From positions 62,001-126,000 of the forward strand of contig NZ_JAQQTG010000002.1 in NCBI RefSeq assembly GCF_028561335.1: a stretch of 64,000 nt of DNA. Direction: 5' to 3'. The DNA comes from Aequorivita todarodis (GTDB lineage Bacteria > Bacteroidota > Bacteroidia > Flavobacteriales > Flavobacteriaceae). Position 1 is the first letter of the stretch, and each line of letters begins with the position of its first letter. Positions 40,969-50,457 of the stretch are shown piece after piece. The notes under the pieces were generated by a model that had not been told where the DNA came from, ran no database searches, and saw only the letters and a list, made by a program, of their open reading frames with translations. Position numbers and translations under genes: made by a program.

Positions 40969-42206
40969 TGTTTAGAAAAATAGTAATTGGTTTATTTATA
41001 CTTATAACCAGTATCGCCTTTGCCCAGGAAGGAACCACCTCTCCTTATTCTTTTTATGGTATCGGGTCGTTAAAATTTCGGGGAACTGCCGAAAGCAGAT
41101 CTATGGGAGGCATAGGTGTTTTCTCGGACAGCATCCACTTAAATCTTCAGAATCCTGCTGCCTACGGAGGCCTGCGACTGATCAACTTTTCCGTGGGAGG
41201 GAGCCATCAAGCCCTAAAACAAAAAAACGACATCGAAAGTCAAAACACTTCCGCTTCAACGCTCGATTACTTGGCAATGGGTATTCCTATGGGTAAATTC
41301 GGAATGGGTTTCGGGATGCTTCCCTATACTTCCGTGGGCTATGATTTTTATTCCGAATTACCCGACGGCATTACACAATACACAGGAAATGGGGGCCTAA
41401 ACAAAGCATTCCTTTCCCTGGCATATCAAGTAACACCTGAACTGAGCCTTGGTGCGGATGCCAATTATAATTTTGGCAAAATTGAAAACACGGCTGTTAC
41501 CCAAAAATCAGAACTTCAATACGGAACCCGCGTTGTCAATAGATCAAACCTGTCAGGTTTCACTTTTAATTTTGGAGCGTTGTATAAAAGAATGGTTACC
41601 GAAAACCTTGAGCTTTCCGGATCTTTCACTTTTACACCCGGCACAAACATTAACTCAGAAAACCTCCGAAGGACGGGAAGTGTGTCCATACTTCCTTCCG
41701 GTATATATGAAGTTGATGAAAGAGAAGTACCCGTGCCCGATACAGAATTCAACTTTCCTTCACAAGTTACATTTGGGGTTGGGCTAAGCAAACCAAAATA
41801 TTGGGGGCTTGGAGTAGAATATGTAAACCAAAAAACTAGTAATTTTACAAACCGTTCTTTTACCAGCGAAAACGTAACCTATAAAAATGCTTCCAAATAT
41901 AATGTGGGAGGTTTTTATATTCCCAATTACAACTCTTTCGGAGAATATTATAAAAGAGTCGTTTACCGCGCCGGAGCACGATATGAGCAAACAGGCTTAA
42001 GTGTCGATGGGCACGACATAGATGAGTTTGGCATATCTTTTGGAGTTGGGTTACCCATCGGACGATTATTCTCCAATATGAACTTAGGTTTTGAATATGG
42101 AAGCCGCGGAACCACAGACTATGGTTTGATAAAAGAAAACTTTTTCAATATATATTTAAGTTTCTCATTAAACGACCGTTGGTTCGAAAAAAGATTATAT
42201 GATTAA
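40968..42206 (+). CDS. outer-membrane beta-barrel protein
   Basis: 412 residues from ATG 40968. The signal peptide ends at AFAQ. It has the N-terminal motif TSPYSFYGIGSL and SMGGIGVFSD...NLQNPAAYGGL found in FadL/OmpP1-like barrels of Bacteroidota, with alternating aromatic strands and a final FSLNDRWFEKRLYD. Transport of a hydrophobic solute is possible. It overlaps coaX by one base and the next reading frame by a few. Confidence 0.8.
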   Translation: MFRKIVIGLFILITSIAFAQEGTTSPYSFYGIGSLKFRGTAESRSMGGIGVFSDSIHLNLQNPAAYGGLRLINFSVGGSHQALKQKNDIESQNTSASTLDYLAMGIPMGKFGMGFGMLPYTSVGYDFYSELPDGITQYTGNGGLNKAFLSLAYQVTPELSLGADANYNFGKIENTAVTQKSELQYGTRVVNRSNLSGFTFNFGALYKRMVTENLELSGSFTFTPGTNINSENLRRTGSVSILPSGIYEVDEREVPVPDTEFNFPSQVTFGVGLSKPKYWGLGVEYVNQKTSNFTNRSFTSENVTYKNASKYNVGGFYIPNYNSFGEYYKRVVYRAGARYEQTGLSVDGHDIDEFGISFGVGLPIGRLFSNMNLGFEYGSRGTTDYGLIKENFFNIYLSFSLNDRWFEKRLYD

Positions 42207-42231
42207 GATTAATACTACTAATAACAATACC

Positions 42232-43596
42232 ATGAAAACAAAATTCATTTTATTATTTACCCTTGCACTCCTTTCTATTTCTGCAAAATCTTTTGCACAA
42301 GCACCGGATGACTGTACAATTTTAATGTCCTATTTTACAGAACAGGCCAAAATAAAAAACTACGAGGCAGCGCTTCCACACTACGAAAACCTAATAAAAG
42401 ACTGTCCAAATTACAATCTTGCCATCTACCAATACGGCATTAAAATGTTTGAATATTTTGTTGAAGAAAAAGGTGATAAAAGCAAAATAAACGATCTTAT
42501 TAAAGCCTATCAATTGCGATTAGAAAACTTTCCAGAGCAAACTAAGGAAGGTGAAGTTCTTTCAACTATTGCCCAAATAAAATTTGACAACAACATTGGC
42601 ACAAAAGCGGAACAGTTCAAGGCTTTTGACGAAGCTTTCAAAAAAGATCCAGAAAACTTTACCAGTGGGAAAAGTCTGTATGCCTATTTCTCTTTGGCAG
42701 TAGATCTTTTTAATGATGGCCAAAAAGATATTCAGGAAATCTTTGACCTATATGATGTGGTGATAAACAAAATAGACACCGAAAAAAACAGTCTTGCATC
42801 AAAACTTACTCCTTTAATGGATAAAGAAGAAGCAGGCACCACCCTTACCGATAAAGAAAAACGCGCCAAAGAAGTTTATGAAAACAACTTAGGTGTTTAT
42901 GCAACGGTTGAAGAAAGCGTTAACGGAAAATTAGGCCAATTGGCAGATTGTCCTAACCTTATCCCGCTTTATGAAAAAGACTACGAGCAGAAAAAGAACG
43001 ACATTGAATGGTTGAAAGGCGCCAGCAACAGACTGGATGCGAAAGATTGCGAAAGCCCGCTATCAAACAAACTGGCAGTGCGTCTTCACGAATTGGAACC
43101 AAGTTCTACCTCTGCCTACCTTTTAGGGAAACAAGCCGAAGCTGAGGGAAAAGCCTCCCAAGCCTTGGAATATTTCAACCAAGCCGCAGAGCTTGAAAAA
43201 GACAATTCAAAGAAAGCACGTATCTATTATAGTATTGCTGAAAACTACCGCAAAAAAGGAAGCTTTGGCACTGCGAGAACCTATTACAACAAGATGCTTG
43301 AGGTAAAGCCATCAGCAGGGATAGCCTATTATAAAATTGGCGCAATGTACGCAGACAGCGCAAACAACTGTGGCTCCACGGTCTTTGAAAAAAGAGCCAT
43401 GTACTGGTTAGCTGCAGATATGATGGACAAAGCAGCACGTGTAGATGGCACAATTGCCGGAAATGCAAGATCAGCCGCAAGCTCCTATAGAGCCCGTGCG
43501 CCTCAGGCGAGCGATATCTTTTCTGAAGGTATGGCCGGCAAAACAGTTAAATTCAACTGTTGGGTTGGCGGAAGCGTAAGAGTTCCTAACTTATAA
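42232..43596 (+). CDS. secreted TPR protein
   Basis: 454 residues from ATG 42232 (signal peptide ending SFAQ); the open frame begins at 42199. It has an N-terminal TPR region (EAALPHYENLIKDCPNYNLAIYQYG), a long helical middle, and C-terminal TPRs (LLGKQAEAEGKASQALEYFNQAAELE and ARTYYNKMLEVKPSAG). The end VKFNCWVGGSVRVPNL is characteristic but without known role. It ends two bases before lptC. Probably a periplasmic scaffold for envelope assembly. Confidence 0.8.
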   Translation: MKTKFILLFTLALLSISAKSFAQAPDDCTILMSYFTEQAKIKNYEAALPHYENLIKDCPNYNLAIYQYGIKMFEYFVEEKGDKSKINDLIKAYQLRLENFPEQTKEGEVLSTIAQIKFDNNIGTKAEQFKAFDEAFKKDPENFTSGKSLYAYFSLAVDLFNDGQKDIQEIFDLYDVVINKIDTEKNSLASKLTPLMDKEEAGTTLTDKEKRAKEVYENNLGVYATVEESVNGKLGQLADCPNLIPLYEKDYEQKKNDIEWLKGASNRLDAKDCESPLSNKLAVRLHELEPSSTSAYLLGKQAEAEGKASQALEYFNQAAELEKDNSKKARIYYSIAENYRKKGSFGTARTYYNKMLEVKPSAGIAYYKIGAMYADSANNCGSTVFEKRAMYWLAADMMDKAARVDGTIAGNARSAASSYRARAPQASDIFSEGMAGKTVKFNCWVGGSVRVPNL

Positions 43597-43598
43597 GA

Positions 43599-44177
43599 AT
43601 GCACACCCCTCTAAATATGTTTAAAAGCGTGATGGCCCTGGTATTGGCCATCACGCTTTTTGCATGTGAGAGCAATTACCAAAACGTAAAAAGACTGAGC
43701 CTTTCTGACGGCGCTCCCATTGCCGAAGGAAAGGGCATCAATTTTAAATATACAGATTCGGGGAAATTGGTGACCAATCTCTTGGCCGATAAATTGCTCG
43801 ATTATTCAAACCTGGAATTTCCCTATAAAGAATTTCCCGAGGGAATCGAAGTTCACTTTTGGGACGAAAACGACAAAAAAAACATCGTGACCGCAGATTA
43901 CGCAATCCAGTTCGACAAAAGTGGCTTGGTAGATTTGCGCCAAAACGTGGTAGTGGTAACAGCAGATAGCGTTGTTTTGAAAGCCAACCAGCTGTATTGG
44001 GACCAAAAAAACAAATGGGTCTTCACAGACCAGCCCTATCAAATAAAATTTAAGGACGGTTCCTATAACGATGGCGCCGTAGGATTTGACAGTAGTGAAG
44101 ATTTCACTACCTTTCTGTCCAGAAAAAACCAAGGAGTACAACTAGTTGACAAAACCAAACCAGAAGATGTTAAATAA
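43599..44177 (+). CDS. lptC: LPS export protein LptC
   Basis: 192 residues. Lipobox LFAC (C23) after a short signal, then an LptC/OstA-like beta-jellyroll: KGINFKYTDSGKLVTNL, EVHFWDENDKKNIVTADYAIQF, DLRQNVVVVTADSVVLKANQLYWD. It bridges LPS from LptBFG to LptA in the periplasm. The signal-peptide codons contain a strong terminator-like hairpin (43623-43661). It overlaps the next small gene by 11 bases. Confidence 0.88.
   Translation: MHTPLNMFKSVMALVLAITLFACESNYQNVKRLSLSDGAPIAEGKGINFKYTDSGKLVTNLLADKLLDYSNLEFPYKEFPEGIEVHFWDENDKKNIVTADYAIQFDKSGLVDLRQNVVVVTADSVVLKANQLYWDQKNKWVFTDQPYQIKFKDGSYNDGAVGFDSSEDFTTFLSRKNQGVQLVDKTKPEDVK
43623..43661 (+). promoter_or_regulatory. terminator-like hairpin inside the lptC signal-peptide codons
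   Basis: AAAAGCGTGATGGCC (43623-43637) is the exact reverse complement of GGCCATCACGCTTTT (43646-43660), with an 8-base loop and one further T. A 15-bp perfect stem with a T-run is typical of intrinsic terminators, but it lies in codons 9-21 of lptC. Translation of lptC would melt it; without translation, downstream genes would be cut off. Confidence 0.75.
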
Positions 44178-44364
44178 AGTATATCGTTTTTTTGAATATG
44201 CATACCTTATAATTGCAATATTTTTTGCCTACGAAGCAATAAACAACTGGAGCACAGAGCGAAACCGCGCCTATCTCTTCATCTTTTTTGTGGCAGTTGC
44301 TATCTTTATGTTTTTCTTTAAAAGAAATTTCAGAAAGAAAATGGAGGAACGAAATAAAAATTAG
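44167..44364 (+). CDS. small two-helix membrane protein downstream of lptC
   Basis: 65 residues from ATG 44167, overlapping the end of lptC by 11 bases. Two membrane helices (about 9-28 and 36-53) and a basic tail KRNFRKKMEERNK. It lies between lptC and a CorC-type gene, a small-gene position I believe is common in Flavobacteriaceae; function unknown. Confidence 0.7.
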   Translation: MLNKVYRFFEYAYLIIAIFFAYEAINNWSTERNRAYLFIFFVAVAIFMFFFKRNFRKKMEERNKN

Positions 44365-44412
44365 CTATGAGCCGTGAGAAGTGCTCATAGCTCATAGCTC
44401 AAAAACTTAAAA

Positions 44413-45666
44413 TTGGATTACAGTATAATTATCATACTAACAATGCTCCTCCTCTCCGCCTTTTTCTCGGGGATGGAGATTGCCTATGTTTCTTCCAATA
44501 AAATCCACATCGAGATTGAAAAGAAACAAAACAACTTCCTGTCCGGAATCCTAAAAAAAATAACCAAGCGCCCTTCAAAGTTTATTGCCACCATGCTCGT
44601 GGGGAATAACATCGCTCTTGTTATCTACGGCTTTTTTATGGGCGATCTTTTAATGGAATATATCCCGCTGGCAGGTTTCAGCGGCTTGCTGGTGCAGACT
44701 ATTATTTCCACGCTGGTCATTTTATTGACCGCAGAGTTCTTGCCAAAGGTATTCTTTCAGATCTACGCCAACAGTTTGGTCAAGATCTTTGCCGTTCCCG
44801 CCTACTTCTTCTACGTGCTGTTTTCCATGATTTCTGAATTTATTATTTGGATTTCAGATTTGGTGCTCAAGCTCATTTTCAAATCTGAAGGCGATACCGT
44901 GCAATTGACTTTCAGCAAACTGGAACTTGGCAATTACATTTCCGAACAGATGGAAATTGCCGAAACCAAGGAAGAAATGGATTCGGAAATACAGATTTTC
45001 CAAAACGCGCTGGATTTTTCCGAAGTGAAATCGCGCGAAGCCATGATTCCGAGAACAGAGGTTGTAGCCGTAGATATTGAAACATCGCCCAAGGAACTCG
45101 CCAAGATTTTCACCGAAACGGGCCTTTCAAAAATATTGGTTTACAACGAAAACATAGACGATATTTTAGGCTATATACATTCCTTCGAGCTTTTCAAAAA
45201 ACCTGAAAACCTCAAAAAGGTATTGATGCCCGTAGTTTTTGTGCCCGAAACCATGCTCGTTAAAGATGTGCTGGGAATCCTCAGCAAAAAAAGAAAAAGC
45301 CTTGCCGTGGTTATTGACGAATACGGCGGAACCAGCGGAATTATCACCGTTGAAGATATTATTGAAGAGCTTTTTGGCGAAATTGAGGACGAGCACGACA
45401 GCATTGCGCTTATTGAAGAAGAACTTGGGGACGGCCATTTTAAATTTTCCGCCCGTTTGGAAGTAGATTACCTCAATGAAAACTACAAGCTCAATTTGGA
45501 AGAAAGTGAAAACTACGAAACCCTCGGCGGCCTAATCGTGAACCACACCGAAGAAATTCCCGAAAAAGGCGAAACCGTTGAAATTGACGAGCATATCTTC
45601 ACCATCTTAGAGGTTTCCAACACAAAGATTGAACTTGTGGAACTCAAAATTATGCCCGAAGATTAG
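44413..45666 (+). CDS. HlyC/CorC (CNNM) family transporter-like protein
   Basis: 417 residues from TTG 44413 (MDYSIIIILTMLLLSAFFSGMEIA); the next in-frame ATG, at about 44443, would cut the first helix. A DUF21/CNNM membrane domain (about 1-190, four hydrophobic segments, with FFSGMEIAYVS) precedes two CBS domains (about 205-320, MIPRTEVVAVD and IDEYGGTSGIITVEDIIEELFGEIEDEHD) and a CorC_HlyC domain. Family members handle magnesium or cobalt efflux. Confidence 0.88.
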   Translation: MDYSIIIILTMLLLSAFFSGMEIAYVSSNKIHIEIEKKQNNFLSGILKKITKRPSKFIATMLVGNNIALVIYGFFMGDLLMEYIPLAGFSGLLVQTIISTLVILLTAEFLPKVFFQIYANSLVKIFAVPAYFFYVLFSMISEFIIWISDLVLKLIFKSEGDTVQLTFSKLELGNYISEQMEIAETKEEMDSEIQIFQNALDFSEVKSREAMIPRTEVVAVDIETSPKELAKIFTETGLSKILVYNENIDDILGYIHSFELFKKPENLKKVLMPVVFVPETMLVKDVLGILSKKRKSLAVVIDEYGGTSGIITVEDIIEELFGEIEDEHDSIALIEEELGDGHFKFSARLEVDYLNENYKLNLEESENYETLGGLIVNHTEEIPEKGETVEIDEHIFTILEVSNTKIELVELKIMPED

Positions 45667-45859
45667 ATTTTGAACATTTCCACAATTTTTTCAATTTACT
45701 TTTTTATTAATGCAGGGAAAATGGTATTTTCGCCACCTAAATAATCCAAAAAACAAATCCTCTAAAACCTTGATTAACATTAAGGGATAAAAGGAATTCA
45801 CAACCAAACCCCTTTCGTCTGGCAAAACGGAGGTAAAGGGATATAAATTTGAACATCAA

Positions 45860-47974
45860 ATGGCAATCTTAAACAGTATTAGAAAAAGAGGGATATTTCT
45901 TATCCTTATTATTGCATTGGCGCTTTTTGCCTTTATTTTAAGTGATGTGTTGACCAAAGGCAGCAGCGGCCCAAAAGGGCAGGACACTATCGCTACCATT
46001 AACGGCACAGACATTTCCAGACAAAGTTTTATGGAAGAAGTAGAAGCCACGCAGCGCAATATGGGACCAAACGGAAATACCACGCAAGCCATGAACATGG
46101 TTTGGGATCGTGAACTGCGCAAGGTTATTATGGACGAGCAGATTGAAAAAGCAGGACTTACGGTTGAGAAAGCCCAAATAGACAATGCCCTAAAAACGCA
46201 ATTGGCCAACAATCCAACCTTTCTGAACGATGCAGGCCAAGTGGATGAAGGAAAAATACAGGAGTACATTGCAAGCATTAAAGCATCTTCTCCAGAAATG
46301 TATAAGCAATGGCTAAATTTTGAAGAAAACGTTGCAGACGGTGTGCTTCAAACCACCTATTATAATATGATTAAAGGCGGGCTTCGTTCCACCGTTGCCG
46401 AAGGGGAGCAAGAATATCATTTTCAGAATGACAACTTAACCTTTCAATATGTGATGGTTCCCTACAGCAAGATTGCCGATGAAGATGTAAAGGTTTCCGA
46501 TGAAGAAATAAAAAAGTACATAGCGGCACATCCCAACGATTTTCAAGTGGAACCCCAAGCAGATATCCAATATGTGCTTTTCGCCGAAGAACCATCTGAG
46601 GCAGATACTGAAGAAGCAAAAGCATCAATCGCCTCTTTGTTAAATGACAAAGTTGAGTTTAACCAAGATACCAAAGCGAACGATACCATCGCTGGCTTTA
46701 GAAATACAAAAAATTACGAAGAATACGTAAACGCGAATTCCGATGTTCCCTATTATGACCATTGGCTGTTTAAAAAAGACCTTCCGCCCTCCGTTGCGGA
46801 TACGCTTATCAATTTGAACAAGGGCGATATTTATGGCCCATATAAAGTTGACAATGCCCTTTATCTTTCCAAAGTTATGGACACCAAGAAAATGCCTGAC
46901 TCAGCAGAGTCAAAACATATCCTGATCCGTTACGTTGGAACCATGCGCGCTCCTGAAACGATTACAAGAACCAAGGAAGAAGCCCAAAAATTGGCCGATA
47001 GCATTTTGAGTGTCGTGAAAAAAGACAAGTCGAAATTTGCTGAGCTTGCCGCAAAGTTTTCCGATGACAGCTCAAAGGATAACGGCGGCGACCTGGGCAA
47101 TTCAACCCCCGGAAGAATGGTACCTCCTTTTGACAAGTTTATCTTCAACAACCCAACAGGTACAATTGGCCTTGTTGAAACCGATTTTGGCTATCACATA
47201 GTTGAAGTTGGCAAACAGTCCGGAGCCAAACCAGCCATTAAACTTGCAACGGTTGTAAAAAACATTGAACCTTCAGACAAAACCACAAACCAGGTATTTT
47301 CGGATGCTTCAAAATTTGAAGTTGCAGTGAAAAAAGGCGATTTTACCGAGTTGGCCAAAGCACAAAACCTTGAGTTGAAACCCGTAAACAAAATGGGCAA
47401 TATGGATTCCAACATTCCCGGCATAGGCGAAAACCGAACTATAGTTAACTGGGCATTCAATGAAGACACCAAAGTTGGAGACACCAAACGTTTCAGTGTG
47501 CCAAATGGGTATGTTGTAGCACAGCTAACCCGCAAAAACCCTAAAGGTCTTATGACAGTTGAGGATGCCTCTGCAACGGTAACCCCTATTTTGCGCAACG
47601 AGAAAAAAGCTGCAAAAATAAAGGAATCCATAAAAGGGACAACCCTCGAAGAAGTTGCCGCAAGTCAAAATGTGGTGGTGCAAAACGCTACGGGAGTTAC
47701 TATGGCAAATCCGCTAATAGCTTCCTCTAGCGAGCCGAAGGTTGTAGGTATGGCCTTTGGAACCAAACCGGGAGAAACAACTCCGTTGATTGACGGCAAA
47801 AATGGTGTTTATAAAGTAAAGGTAACCGCGTTCAATCCAGCACCAAAACTGGATTCATATGTAAACTTTGCCAACCAGATGAGCACCAAAGCGGCCCCTA
47901 GCGCACAGAGCCAAGTTTTTAACGCCCTCAAAAAGAAAGCCGATATTGAAGATAACCGTGCTAATTTCTATTAG
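45860..47974 (+). CDS. ppiD: PpiD/SurA-type peptidyl-prolyl isomerase
   Basis: 704 residues. An N-terminal membrane anchor (about 11-30) places the bulk in the periplasm. A SurA_N-like chaperone domain (GTDISRQSFMEEVEATQRN) is followed by a parvulin domain at about 348-455 (SKHILIRYV, FAELAAKFSDDSSKDNGGDLGN, VETDFGYHIVEVG) and a degenerate C-terminal half. It assists folding of exported proteins. The 192-base gap before it holds no gene that I can see. A perfect terminator follows. Confidence 0.9.
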   Translation: MAILNSIRKRGIFLILIIALALFAFILSDVLTKGSSGPKGQDTIATINGTDISRQSFMEEVEATQRNMGPNGNTTQAMNMVWDRELRKVIMDEQIEKAGLTVEKAQIDNALKTQLANNPTFLNDAGQVDEGKIQEYIASIKASSPEMYKQWLNFEENVADGVLQTTYYNMIKGGLRSTVAEGEQEYHFQNDNLTFQYVMVPYSKIADEDVKVSDEEIKKYIAAHPNDFQVEPQADIQYVLFAEEPSEADTEEAKASIASLLNDKVEFNQDTKANDTIAGFRNTKNYEEYVNANSDVPYYDHWLFKKDLPPSVADTLINLNKGDIYGPYKVDNALYLSKVMDTKKMPDSAESKHILIRYVGTMRAPETITRTKEEAQKLADSILSVVKKDKSKFAELAAKFSDDSSKDNGGDLGNSTPGRMVPPFDKFIFNNPTGTIGLVETDFGYHIVEVGKQSGAKPAIKLATVVKNIEPSDKTTNQVFSDASKFEVAVKKGDFTELAKAQNLELKPVNKMGNMDSNIPGIGENRTIVNWAFNEDTKVGDTKRFSVPNGYVVAQLTRKNPKGLMTVEDASATVTPILRNEKKAAKIKESIKGTTLEEVAASQNVVVQNATGVTMANPLIASSSEPKVVGMAFGTKPGETTPLIDGKNGVYKVKVTAFNPAPKLDSYVNFANQMSTKAAPSAQSQVFNALKKKADIEDNRANFY

Positions 47975-47996
47975 TAGCCTTTAAATATTTTTTATG

Positions 47997-48032
47997 AAAA
48001 GTCTTGTTGCTGAATTCCGCAACAAGACTTTT
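47997..48032 (+). terminator. intrinsic terminator of the coaX-ppiD run
   Basis: AAAAGTCTTGTTGC pairs perfectly with GCAACAAGACTTTT around TGAATTCC, followed by further T-rich sequence, 23 bases after the ppiD stop. Confidence 0.93.
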
Positions 48033-48139
48033 TCTTTTAAACTCATCTGGAATATTTCAAAAAATAGAAAAATATCCCTTATTTTTAGAAACGTTTAAAA
48101 ATCTCCTTTTTTAAACGCGCTTTTCAAAAAAACAAAAGA

Positions 48140-49045
48140 ATGGAAAACAAAGAATTAATAAAAGCAATAGAAGAAAAATATAAAAGTTTGGGCGAAAACC
48201 CCGAAACCTATTTAAAAGGACTGCTTCAGGCAAAGCCCATAACGTATTGGGACTATATTCAAGTGGACACCCTCCTTTCACTCCAAAAAACACGGACCGA
48301 TTTTAAGGATGAGGAAATCTTCGTGATGTACCATCAGGTTACGGAACTAACCTTAAAAATGATGATTCACGAAATAAAACAACTTTCCGAAGGCGAAAAT
48401 CTTTCGGAAGAAATCTGGTTGACAAAACTGGATAGGTTAAAAAGATACACCCGAATGCTCATTACCTCCTTTGATATTATGAAAGATGGCATGGACTATG
48501 ACGATTACAACACCTTCCGTTCCACGCTTACGCCTGCCAGCGGCTTTCAGAGCGCTTCCTTTCGGTATTTGGAGCTGTACTGCACTAAGTTGGAAAACTT
48601 GGTAAACGAACGAGGAAGGGAGCGCTTGCCTAAAAATCCAACACTTGACGATTATTTTGAAAACATCTATTGGAAAGATGCCGGTTACGACCGAAAAACG
48701 GGCAGGATGACCCTAACGCTACGCCAATTCATTGAAAAATACGAAGCCGACTTTAAGGCCTTGGCCAAGAAGACCCAGGGCAAGACCCTTGAAGAACGCA
48801 TCGCCCAAATGGAAAATCCTTCCGAAGAATTAAAGGATAGACTAAAACAGTTTGACCATTTTTATAATGTGGCCTGGCCGATGGTACATTTGGACACTGC
48901 CCAGCACTACCTTAACAGCAAGGGTGAAAGCAAGACGGCCACGGGAGGCTCGGAATGGAAGAAATATTTGCACCCAAAATACCAACAACGCAAATTTTTC
49001 CCCGCACTTTGGTCTGCGGAAGAAATTGCAAATTGGGGGGAATGA
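48140..49045 (+). CDS. kynA: tryptophan 2,3-dioxygenase family protein
   Basis: 301 residues. The haem-enzyme fold is indicated by YWDYIQVDTLLSLQ, FVMYHQVTELTLKMMIHEI, SFDIMK and the tryptophan-binding TATGGSEWKKYL near the end. It converts tryptophan to N-formylkynurenine with oxygen. The predicted proximal histidine lies in VHLDTAQHYLNS. Transcribed alone; followed by simple repeats. Confidence 0.9.
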   Translation: MENKELIKAIEEKYKSLGENPETYLKGLLQAKPITYWDYIQVDTLLSLQKTRTDFKDEEIFVMYHQVTELTLKMMIHEIKQLSEGENLSEEIWLTKLDRLKRYTRMLITSFDIMKDGMDYDDYNTFRSTLTPASGFQSASFRYLELYCTKLENLVNERGRERLPKNPTLDDYFENIYWKDAGYDRKTGRMTLTLRQFIEKYEADFKALAKKTQGKTLEERIAQMENPSEELKDRLKQFDHFYNVAWPMVHLDTAQHYLNSKGESKTATGGSEWKKYLHPKYQQRKFFPALWSAEEIANWGE

Positions 49046-49098
49046 TTGTTTGGGAATCGGGATTTGTTAATTTGGGATTCGTTAATTCGGGATTTGGG

Positions 49099-49116
49099 TC
49101 CCGATAGCTATCGGGA
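49099..49116. repeat. perfect 18-bp palindrome TCCCGATAGCTATCGGGA
   Basis: An exact self-complementary 18-mer after kynA. The near-identical 18-mer with one mismatch is at 2046-2063 inside the composite repeat, so the same unit occurs alone and in composite elements. Confidence 0.85.
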
Positions 49117-49133
49117 TGGGATTTGGAATTTGG

Positions 49134-49165
49134 AACCTGCCTGCCAGAGGCACGACAGGCAGGTT
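49134..49165. repeat. CCTGCCTG/CAGGCAGG hairpin upstream of DUF488 gene
   Basis: AACCTGCCTGCCAGAGGC and ACGACAGGCAGGTT form a stem of about 10 bp plus loop. It is of the same family as the insertions in the FIST gene (873, 1919) and the unit after trpE. Confidence 0.75.
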
Positions 49166-49182
49166 TGGAATTTTAAAACACT

Positions 49183-49530
49183 ATGGATATACAAATAAAA
49201 CGCATATACGAAAAACCTGCAAACCGCGACGGCACAAGGATTCTGATAGACCGCGTTTGGCCGCGCGGCGTAAGCAAGGAAGACGCAAAACTTGACGAAT
49301 GGATGAAGGATATTGCTCCCTCAAAAGAACTTCGGAAATGGTTCGACCACAAAGAAGAACGTTTTGATGGGTTTTCAAAAAAATATAAAAAAGAATTAAA
49401 AGACCATTCACATTTGGTGGAACAACTGTTGGAAAAAGCCAAAGAAAAACGCCTCACCCTCCTCTATGGCGCAAAAGATGAAAAACACAACCAGGCCGTA
49501 GTCTTGAAAGAATATTTGGAAGACCAATAA
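49183..49530 (+). CDS. DUF488 family protein
   Basis: 115 residues with the DUF488 signature: IQIKRIYEKPANRDGTRILIDRVWPRGVSKEDA, WMKDIAPSKELRKWF and LTLLYGAKDEKHNQAVVLKEYL. Cytoplasmic. Function of the family is not established. Preceded by two palindromic repeats and followed by the DUF481 gene. Confidence 0.9.
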   Translation: MDIQIKRIYEKPANRDGTRILIDRVWPRGVSKEDAKLDEWMKDIAPSKELRKWFDHKEERFDGFSKKYKKELKDHSHLVEQLLEKAKEKRLTLLYGAKDEKHNQAVVLKEYLEDQ

Positions 49531-49592
49531 ATTCTTCTTTATAAAACCTTTTCAGTATTTTTAAAACCAGTAAACCATCTTTGTACTATAGA

Positions 49593-50345
49593 ATGAAGTA
49601 TTTTCTTGCGCTTTTATTTCTCAGTTTTTCATTTATTGCACAATCGCAAATCCTAAATGCCGAATCGCTTCGAAAGGTAACCGATACTTCAGGTTTTTCG
49701 GGTTCGGTAAGTCTCGGTTTTTCACTGAAACGCGATGTGAATGACTATTTCGCCTTTAGCAGCAGCACCCATCTACAATACAAAATGAACAAACATTTGG
49801 TGCTATTGAAAAACGATATAGAACTGAAAAATATTGAAGGCAACAAATTTGAAAACGCGGGGATAACCCACGTTCGGTACAACTACAAATTTCATCCCCG
49901 AATAGCTTGGGAAGTCTTCGCACAGGCCCAATACAACAAGGTTTCAAAAATTGATTTCCGAGGTCTGGTAGGAATGGGGCCGCGTTTTAAATTGACTACT
50001 TCAGAAAATTACAAATTCTATTTGGGCACCCACATTATGTACGAGCAGGAAGAACTCAGCGATGGCGTTACCCCCCTGCAACGCGATTTTAGGAGCACTT
50101 CCTATCTTTCCTTCAGTCTGTACCCAACGGAAACCATCAGTTTTGTAAGCACAACCTATTACCAACCAAAACTTAAGGATTTTGGCGATTATCGCCTTTC
50201 AAACCAGACCTCATTGCTCATAGACTTCTTTAAAAATTTCGCCTTTAAAACCAGCTATACTTTTATTTACGACGAAACCCCAGCCGTGGGAATCCCGAAT
50301 TCCCAGTACAATCTGGAAAGCGGCTTTGTTTATTCTTTTGACTAA
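49593..50345 (+). CDS. DUF481 family outer-membrane protein
   Basis: 250 residues from ATG 49593, giving a signal peptide ending AQSQ. The body consists of alternating beta strands (SGSVSLGFSLKRDVND, HVRYNYKFHPRIAWEVFAQAQYN, MGPRFKLTTSEN) ending in FVYSFD with terminal aromatic residues, typical of outer-membrane barrels. Substrate unknown. It precedes the arsenosugar-type cluster by 112 bases. Confidence 0.8.
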   Translation: MKYFLALLFLSFSFIAQSQILNAESLRKVTDTSGFSGSVSLGFSLKRDVNDYFAFSSSTHLQYKMNKHLVLLKNDIELKNIEGNKFENAGITHVRYNYKFHPRIAWEVFAQAQYNKVSKIDFRGLVGMGPRFKLTTSENYKFYLGTHIMYEQEELSDGVTPLQRDFRSTSYLSFSLYPTETISFVSTTYYQPKLKDFGDYRLSNQTSLLIDFFKNFAFKTSYTFIYDETPAVGIPNSQYNLESGFVYSFD

Positions 50346-50457
50346 TTTGTTAAACTTTCGTAAGTGTGGCCTTTTTTGAAAGACTACTTCCCTATATTTA
50401 CCCTAAGTGAAAAAACCAAAATCACTAAAATTCCGTAACTATTACTAAACCGCAATT

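Noticed and set aside
45667-45859. Small gene or RNA in the gap before ppiD
   Set aside because: Only an imperfect CCCTTT/AAAGGG pairing and AT-rich sequence are visible; no ORF with a sensible start nor a convincing RNA structure.
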